Shown here: positions 1-4,748 of the stretch, one piece after another
How positions within the stretch are numbered: position 1 is the stretch's first letter
Layout of the letters: every line of letters starts with the position of its first letter
Assembly (NCBI GenBank): GCA_021442845.1
Contig: JABUSD010000151.1
Coordinates: 1-14,430 of the forward strand
Source of the DNA: Holdemanella sp.
GTDB taxonomy: Bacteria; Bacillota_I; Bacilli_A; Erysipelotrichales; Erysipelotrichaceae
Direction of reading: 5' to 3'
Length of the DNA: 14,430 nucleotides
Program-made: the position numbers and the translations under genes
Notes under the pieces: model-generated
The model's database searches: none
Told to the model about the DNA's origin: nothing
Seen by the model: the letters and a program-made list of their open reading frames with translations, nothing else

Positions 1-148
1 TATACAGCTCATCGATGGCAGCTTGGTCGAAGCCCTGAGCTCTGCGTACTAGTTCCGCCAGCTCAAGCTCACTTGCTTCCTCTTTGGGAGCGAGACTCCT
101 TTCCCTTATGGGTCCATCTGAATACTCTGCATGCATATCAGAGCTCAT
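1..148 (-). CDS. N-terminal part of a sigma-70/ECF-like sigma factor (cut by window edge)
   Basis: Reading the minus strand from ATG at 148 gives 49 codons, open to the window edge. Residues 28-49 read ELELAELVRRAQGFDQAAID followed by ELY. This resembles the opening of sigma region 2 in ECF-type sigma factors (a pattern like LVRRAQxGDxxAxxELY), where the domain binds core RNA polymerase. The start is uncertain. A GGAGG lies at 196-200 in the minus sense, 47 bases before the ATG, and an in-frame TTG at 181 sits 14 bases from it, so translation may begin there. The segment is about 54% G/C over bases 1-120, clearly above the rest of the window, and it points away from the genes to its right. 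This suggests a horizontally acquired block or an assembly join. The family call rests on about 20 residues; another helical protein is possible. Confidence 0.45.
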   Translation of the reverse strand, partial: MSSDMHAEYSDGPIRERSLAPKEEASELELAELVRRAQGFDQAAIDELY

Positions 149-374
149 CTGAACCGGTAAATTTTTTTCCGTAAAAAGCAAATTTTTGACTATAACCTCC
201 TAACCTGGGCCCAATATTTGTGGTCAGTTTAAGAGCAAAAAAATGAATTGTCAATAGAAAATTTTTGGGAATTTTTCTCCATGACGCCTCCAAAAAGCCT
301 TTGCGTAAACAATAGTATGCTATGCGCCAAAAACCAAATTGGATTCAGTAAACTAAGTTTCAGGAGGTGTTATT
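149..374. other. Intergenic junction, no confident promoter
   Basis: This 226-base stretch separates the GC-rich minus-strand fragment from the aldolase gene. It contains a minus-sense Shine-Dalgarno (RC of 196-200) for the left gene. Four copies of AATTTTT-type tracts lie near 160, 181, 259 and 270. A TTGTCA hexamer at 248-253 has no good -10 partner at 16-18 bases. I see no tRNA, attachment-site repeat or transposase fragment. Somewhere in here the base composition changes to that of the rest of the window. Confidence 0.4.
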
Positions 375-1355
375 ATGAACAAACGCAGAATTCTTCATCG
401 TCGAGAACATTCCCTTGAGAAAATTGATCCATGGCTCGCTAAAATGCTTGAGGTGCTGCATGAGTACAAAAAGCATGATAAAATGAGTGACCAAGAAGTC
501 GCTGAAAAGGCTTTGATGAGCAGGCCAGGATACAGTAAAATCTTAAATGGTAAAGCGGAACCAAAAATTCTTTCAGTTCGAAACATCTTAGCAGTTGGCG
601 ACAGAAATTTGGGTGACCTGATTAATGATATGGGAGGAGAAGATTTTAATCATTTCATGAAGCTGATTGCGATAAAAATTACTGACGGCAGCTTGCATCT
701 TGAGGATTATTTGCGTAAACCAGAATTTACGGAAGAAGACATTGTTGAATTGACAAAGGATGGCGTTAAGCTAGGATGTGCAACAATCTGTATCAACCCA
801 GGGTATATGGACTTATGTGAACCATATGTAAAAGGGACAGATACTATGTTGTGTCCAGTAACAGATTTCCCATTTGGAACAAGTTCAACCGCTTCACGTG
901 TTGCCCAGATTGAACAGGTTGCCAAATATGATACAGTTAAGGAAGTGGATATCGTTGCCAACTTTGGTTATATCCGTGCCGGAAAATACGATGCCGTATT
1001 GGAAGATTTAAAGGCATGTGTTGCAGCTAGCCATAAATATGGAAGAGAAATCAAAGTGATCTTTGAAACCGATGCATTAAATGAAGAACAGGTAAGAAAG
1101 ATGTGTCATGTATGCATTGAAGCCGGTGCTGACTTTGTCAAGACTTCAACAGGATTCTTAACTGGATTTGAATCACATGGTGCTACACCAGAAATCATTG
1201 CAGCTATGATGGAAGAATGCGGTGATAAGATTAAAATCAAAGGATCTGGATGCATCCGTACAAGAGAACACTTCCTACAGTTAATCGATATGGGAATTGA
1301 TCGTATGGGTGTTGGATACCGTTCGGTTCCAGTTGTATTGGATTTAAACAAATAG
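375..1355 (+). CDS. Helix-turn-helix / DeoC-like class I aldolase fusion protein
   Basis: Residues about 20-86 look like a Cro/CI (XRE) DNA-binding domain: a helix, then SDQEVAEKALMSRPGYSKIL, then NGKAEPKILSVRNIL. Residues about 95-320 form a DeoC-type TIM barrel. The family forms a Schiff base and cleaves 2-deoxyribose-5-phosphate to acetaldehyde and glyceraldehyde-3-phosphate. Likely catalytic residues are present: Asp192 in EVDIV, Lys256 in GADFVKTSTG and Lys289 in IKGSGCIRT. Two usual signatures are altered. The N-terminal IDHTLLKP is LEDYLRKP, and the phosphate-binding GTSSG near the C-terminus is GVGYRS. The protein is 326 aa, against about 220 for ordinary DeoC. ATG 375 follows GGAGG (363-367) by 7 bases. 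An internal ATG at 657, 19 bases after another GGAGG, could start a free aldolase. The glycyl radical gene follows 44 bases later, so a joint pathway is likely. The substrate is unknown, so I give no symbol. Confidence 0.85.
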   Translation: MNKRRILHRREHSLEKIDPWLAKMLEVLHEYKKHDKMSDQEVAEKALMSRPGYSKILNGKAEPKILSVRNILAVGDRNLGDLINDMGGEDFNHFMKLIAIKITDGSLHLEDYLRKPEFTEEDIVELTKDGVKLGCATICINPGYMDLCEPYVKGTDTMLCPVTDFPFGTSSTASRVAQIEQVAKYDTVKEVDIVANFGYIRAGKYDAVLEDLKACVAASHKYGREIKVIFETDALNEEQVRKMCHVCIEAGADFVKTSTGFLTGFESHGATPEIIAAMMEECGDKIKIKGSGCIRTREHFLQLIDMGIDRMGVGYRSVPVVLDLNK

Positions 1356-1361
1356 TATGAT

Positions 1362-1383
1362 AGGGTCAACTATGACCCTTTTT
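1362..1383 (+). terminator. Short hairpin between aldolase and glycyl radical enzyme genes
   Basis: AGGGTCA (1362-1368) and TGACCCT (1373-1379) form a perfect 7-bp stem with a 4-base loop, followed by TTTT to 1383. The U-tract is short and the next gene's ribosome binding site starts 6 bases later. It could be a weak terminator, a partial read-through element that lowers the second gene, or an RNA-processing or stability hairpin. Confidence 0.5.
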
Positions 1384-1399
1384 AGTATGGAGGTTGTCT

Positions 1400-3808
1400 A
1401 TGAAACCAGCAATTTTAGATTTACCAATTCATTTTGATCAGAAACGATTGGAAAGACTTCGTTTTAAGATGGAAAAAAGAAAGGCATCCATCTGCAGTCA
1501 AAGAGCGATTTTATATACAGAATCATTCAAACAGCATGAAAATGATTCCTATATTCTAAAAAAAGCGTATGCCTTTGCGCATACACTTAGAAATATGGAT
1601 TTATATGTAGAAGAAGATTCATTAATCTTTGGAAATCAGGCATCACGTAATTTTGCCGCACCTATCTTTCCTGAATTTTCCATTGAATGGGTCATTAAGG
1701 AACTGGATGAATTCTCTTTAAGAGAAGGGGATGTTTTCTATATCGATGAAAAGACAAAGGAAGATTTAAGACAGATTGCTCCTTACTGGATAGGAAAGAC
1801 CCATGAAGATCGCGTGAATAAGAATTTAACAGAGGAAATCCTTCTTGCGGAAAAACAGGGCATCATCCATCGAGGTGGGATTTCCATGAGTGGGGATGGA
1901 CATATTGTCCCTGATCATGAAATGGTATTAAGAAGAGGCTTTCGAAATCTTATTCAAGAAGCAAAAGAGCATCTTGAAACATGTAATGAATCATCAAAAG
2001 ATTATTATCAGGCAGTCATTATCTCATTAGAAGCGTGTCTGGATTACTTTAAAAGATATGCACCAATCCTAGAGAAGATGGCATTAGACTGTGAAGATGA
2101 AATCCGTAGGGAAGAATTATATAGAATGAAGGATTTAGCTTTAAACATGATGGAAACACCATGTCAAAGCTTTTATGAAGCCGTTGAAGTCTGTTATATG
2201 ATACATCTATTACAGATGATTGAATCCAATGGACATTCCTTCTGTTATGGCCGTTTTGATCAGTATATCTATCCATATTATGTAAAGGATGTTGAAAAGG
2301 GAATTCTTGACAAGTCAAAAGCCCTTGAAATTGTGACTCATATGTTTGTGATGAACTCATCGCATAATAAAGTGCGTCCTTATGGACATACGCGTTTTTC
2401 CCAGGGCTATCCATTGTATTCCAATCTAGTGGTAGGTGGAATTACCCCAGAAGGAAAAGAAGGGGTCAATGATTTAAGCTATATCTGTATTGAAGCGATG
2501 AATCTTTGTTCTTTGGCAGAGCCAAACTTCTCAGCCCGTTATCATAAGGATTCCCCAAGAGAATTTTTAGAAGCCTGTGCCAAGCTCATCCGTACTGGCT
2601 GTGGTATGCCAAGCATGTTCAATGATACTGTAGCTATTCAAGGCTTATTGGATTTAGGCATTCCAGAAGAAGATGCCAATGATTATTGTCCAATCGGCTG
2701 TGTTGAAACGGGTGTTCCTGGTAAATATGGACATCGTGCAACCGGTATGACCTATGTAAACTGGGGTAAGGTATTGGAAGTCATGCTGCATAATGGATAT
2801 GATCCAAATTCCAAGATTGTGATGCTTAGACAATGGGATAGCGATGGTATGGTATCTAAATTTGATTCCTATGAAGATGTATGGAAGACATGGGAGAAAT
2901 ATCTAAAGTTCTATTCGGATATCAGTGTGGAATGCGATAAGATCTGTGATGAAAGCCTAGAAATCTATGATGCCGATCCATTCGCATCGTGTCTGATTCA
3001 GGATTCTCTAAAATTAGGAAAGACATTGAAACAGGGAGGCTGTCGTTATGATGTCATTTCCCAGTCCAATATTGGTCCAAGCATTGTTGGAAATTCCTTA
3101 TATACAATCAAAAAACTTGTCTTTGACAATAAGGAAATCACAATGGAAGAGTTGATGGATGCGATGCATGATAACTTTGAATCTTCTAAATCTGCTTTGA
3201 TTCTAAAGAAGATTAAAAAGCTTCCAAAGTTTGGAAATGATGAAGATGAAGTGGATTATATTGTTAAGGATGTCTTTGATTCCTATTTAAAGCTATTGCC
3301 AGAGTATGAAACACTTCGCAAGAATGAAGGACCACTGGTAAGCTGTTATACAATGTCTACCAGCAATATCACAAGCTATGTTCCAAATGGATTTGTCGTA
3401 GGAGCAACACCAGATGGACGCAAGGCGGGTACGCCTTTGAATGAAGGATGTTCTCCAACCCAGGGTACAGACTTATTAGGACCAACGGCTGTCATCAATA
3501 GTGTATCCAAACTTCCAAATGCAAGAGTTGCAGCTGGTCAGCTATTAAATATGCGTTTTACGCCAGATTCATTAGAAGGTAAAGATGGCTTAGATCGCTT
3601 TGTGGATTTTCTATATGTCAGTGCAAAAAAGGGAATCTATCATAATCAGTTCAATGTCATCTCCAGTGGATGTCTACGGGATGCCAAGATAAATCCGGAG
3701 AATTATACAAATCTGATTGTCCGTGTAGCCGGTTATTGTGCCCAATATATCTCTTTAATGCCACAGGCACAGGATGCGATTATTGAACGTACTGAGAATT
3801 CATTTTAA
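1400..3808 (+). CDS. Glycyl radical enzyme, YbiW/PflD-like branch of the PFL2 family
   Basis: This 802-aa cytoplasmic enzyme has the two hallmarks of glycyl radical enzymes. The active-site loop CPIGCVETG gives thiyl Cys434 and acid/base Glu436. The C-terminal radical loop RVAGY gives Gly778 near the end. GCVE, rather than the adjacent CC of true pyruvate formate-lyase, indicates a dehydratase/lyase of the PFL2 type. Segments such as ESNGHS, GRFDQYIYPYY, QGGCRYD and ATPDGRKAGTPLNEG match my memory of E. coli YbiW best. YbiW and PflD are reported to open the ring of 1,5-anhydrohexitol 6-phosphates, and their product is split by an aldolase. The neighbouring DeoC-like aldolase fits that logic, but the substrate here is inferred, not shown. 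ATG 1400 is chosen over an in-frame TTG at 1394 because GGAGG (1389-1393) lies 6 bases before it. No radical SAM activase is in the window. Confidence 0.85.
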   Translation: MKPAILDLPIHFDQKRLERLRFKMEKRKASICSQRAILYTESFKQHENDSYILKKAYAFAHTLRNMDLYVEEDSLIFGNQASRNFAAPIFPEFSIEWVIKELDEFSLREGDVFYIDEKTKEDLRQIAPYWIGKTHEDRVNKNLTEEILLAEKQGIIHRGGISMSGDGHIVPDHEMVLRRGFRNLIQEAKEHLETCNESSKDYYQAVIISLEACLDYFKRYAPILEKMALDCEDEIRREELYRMKDLALNMMETPCQSFYEAVEVCYMIHLLQMIESNGHSFCYGRFDQYIYPYYVKDVEKGILDKSKALEIVTHMFVMNSSHNKVRPYGHTRFSQGYPLYSNLVVGGITPEGKEGVNDLSYICIEAMNLCSLAEPNFSARYHKDSPREFLEACAKLIRTGCGMPSMFNDTVAIQGLLDLGIPEEDANDYCPIGCVETGVPGKYGHRATGMTYVNWGKVLEVMLHNGYDPNSKIVMLRQWDSDGMVSKFDSYEDVWKTWEKYLKFYSDISVECDKICDESLEIYDADPFASCLIQDSLKLGKTLKQGGCRYDVISQSNIGPSIVGNSLYTIKKLVFDNKEITMEELMDAMHDNFESSKSALILKKIKKLPKFGNDEDEVDYIVKDVFDSYLKLLPEYETLRKNEGPLVSCYTMSTSNITSYVPNGFVVGATPDGRKAGTPLNEGCSPTQGTDLLGPTAVINSVSKLPNARVAAGQLLNMRFTPDSLEGKDGLDRFVDFLYVSAKKGIYHNQFNVISSGCLRDAKINPENYTNLIVRVAGYCAQYISLMPQAQDAIIERTENSF

Positions 3809-3814
3809 TCAATA

Positions 3815-3847
3815 ACCAGTTTTTCCACCACAAGTGGAAAGATTGGT
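3815..3847 (+). other. Long stem-loop after the glycyl radical enzyme gene
   Basis: Bases 3815-3828 pair with 3834-3847 over 14 positions, 12 Watson-Crick and 2 G-U, around a CACAA loop. No U-tract follows, so it is not a standard intrinsic terminator. It may protect the 3' end of the upstream mRNA or end transcription weakly. It begins 7 bases after the stop codon. Confidence 0.4.
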
Positions 3848-3875
3848 ATCATATTTGTCCTGTTTGGTACTTGAT

Positions 3876-3903
3876 TTGATTATTGATTTTATTTCGTTAG
3901 AAT
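3876..3903 (+). promoter_or_regulatory. Probable promoter of the leader-ankyrin-EF-G-2 operon
   Basis: TTGATT (3876-3881), a 16-base spacer and TAGAAT (3898-3903) form a reasonable sigma-A promoter. Transcription would start near 3910, just before the Shine-Dalgarno of the leader ORF. GAATTGAA occurs at 3900-3907, overlapping the -10, and again at 3913-3920, a 13-base period that could be an operator. Confidence 0.5.
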
Positions 3904-3933
3904 TGAATCATCGAATTGAAGGGAGTGGTTAAC

Positions 3934-4005
3934 ATGACAAGCAATGTTGTTGTAAATAATACATATAGAATCACTCTTTTTAGACAGGTTAACTGGGATA
4001 TCTAG
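3934..4005 (+). CDS. 23-codon leader peptide overlapping an attenuator hairpin
   Basis: ATG 3934 is preceded by GGGAG (3921-3925) at 8 bases and runs 23 codons to TAG 4003-4005. The peptide begins MTSNVVVNNTYRITL and ends FRQVNWDI. Its last four sense codons (AAC TGG GAT ATC) make up the left arm of the terminator hairpin, and the stop codon is in the loop. A ribosome finishing this ORF would therefore sit on the hairpin. The arrangement is that of a cis-acting leader peptide in transcription attenuation; the peptide itself need not have a function. I cannot name a family. There is no run of one amino-acid codon, so simple starvation sensing as in trp or his leaders is unlikely. Confidence 0.55.
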   Translation: MTSNVVVNNTYRITLFRQVNWDI

Positions 4006-4028
4006 GTATATTCCAGTTTTTATGTTTT
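3991..4028 (+). terminator. Attenuator-type terminator upstream of the ankyrin gene
   Basis: AACTGGGATAT (3991-4001) pairs with ATATTCCAGTT (4008-4018) over 11 bp with one G-U, around loop CTAGGT, and is followed by a T-rich tail (TTATGTTTT). It lies between the promoter and the ankyrin start and overlaps the leader ORF's end. GTTAAC at 3928-3933, just before the leader start codon, is complementary to GTTAAC at 3988-3993, which includes the base of the left arm. An alternative pairing of 6 bp plus two G-U is therefore possible. Confidence 0.65.
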
Positions 4029-4064
4029 CTATGATTCAAATACATATAACAGGAGGACAGGACA

Positions 4065-4736
4065 ATGGATCAGAATTTCAACAAAGTTTTCTGGGATGCA
4101 TGCGCAAATGGCGATTTCCCAATGGCAGCTGCTCAAATTAAAGCAGGTGCAAAAGTGAACTATCAGAATGGAGATGGACGTACAGCCCTTATGCGTGCTG
4201 CAAAGCGTAACCGTAAAGATGTAGTTCAGTTATTAATCGATAATAACGCAGATGTAAATGCAGCGGATAATAACGGGAAGACTGCATTGATGACAGCTGC
4301 GAAAAAAGGAAATAGAACAATCTGTAAAGCGTTGATCGAAGCAGGTGCTGATGTAAATGCTGCTGATGAAAATGGTAGAACAGCATTGATGCGAGCATGC
4401 TTCTTAGGAAGAGATCGCTGTGTACAGGTATTATTGGATGCAGGTGCTGATATTAATGCACAGGATGAAGCAGGACGTTCCGCTTTAATGGAAGCTGTTC
4501 TTGCCTTTAAACGTGATACAATCTCCATTCTACTTGAAAGAAATGCTGATGTGAACTTATTTGACAACAATGGTTGTACAGCATTGATGCGAGCTGCTTA
4601 TGGTGGATATGCAAGCTTAATTGAAAAATTAATCGCTTATGGAGCTGATATTGATTCAACTGACAAACAAGGATATAAGGCTGTTGATTATATCCGTGAA
4701 CCATTAAGAGCACAGCTAGAAGGATATTTCAAGTAG
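4065..4736 (+). CDS. Ankyrin-repeat protein
   Basis: A 223-aa protein made almost wholly of ankyrin repeats. An N-terminal capping repeat (about 5-36) is followed by five 33-residue repeats starting near 37, 70, 103, 136 and 169, and a C-terminal cap (202-223). The repeats carry the usual features (DxxGxTALMxAA, then LLxxGADVNAxD), with TALM in place of the common TPLH. There is no signal peptide or membrane segment, so it is probably a cytoplasmic protein-binding scaffold. AGGAGG (4051-4056) lies 8 bases before ATG 4065. The EF-G-2 gene begins 12 bases after the stop, and its Shine-Dalgarno overlaps the TAG, so the two are translationally linked. Its partner cannot be read from sequence; the elongation factor paralogue or the ribosome is the natural guess. 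Confidence 0.85.
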   Translation: MDQNFNKVFWDACANGDFPMAAAQIKAGAKVNYQNGDGRTALMRAAKRNRKDVVQLLIDNNADVNAADNNGKTALMTAAKKGNRTICKALIEAGADVNAADENGRTALMRACFLGRDRCVQVLLDAGADINAQDEAGRSALMEAVLAFKRDTISILLERNADVNLFDNNGCTALMRAAYGGYASLIEKLIAYGADIDSTDKQGYKAVDYIREPLRAQLEGYFK

Positions 4737-4748
4737 GAGGAAGTAAAG

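Noticed and set aside
1394..1399. TTG start two codons before the glycyl radical enzyme ATG
   Set aside because: It directly abuts the GGAGG, leaving no spacer; ATG 1400 has the normal 6-base spacing.
2049..2414. 121-codon minus-strand open frame inside the glycyl radical enzyme
   Set aside because: The plus-strand reading contains a conserved enzyme across the whole interval, and the minus reading shows no Shine-Dalgarno or family motif.
3809..4064. T-box or other known riboswitch before the ankyrin gene
   Set aside because: I find no T-box GGUGG/antiterminator core and no recognisable purine, TPP, SAM or cobalamin motif; the leader ORF and hairpin explain the layout better.
4226..4713. 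Several minus-strand open frames under the ankyrin gene
   Set aside because: They arise from the repeated codons of the ankyrin units on the other strand.
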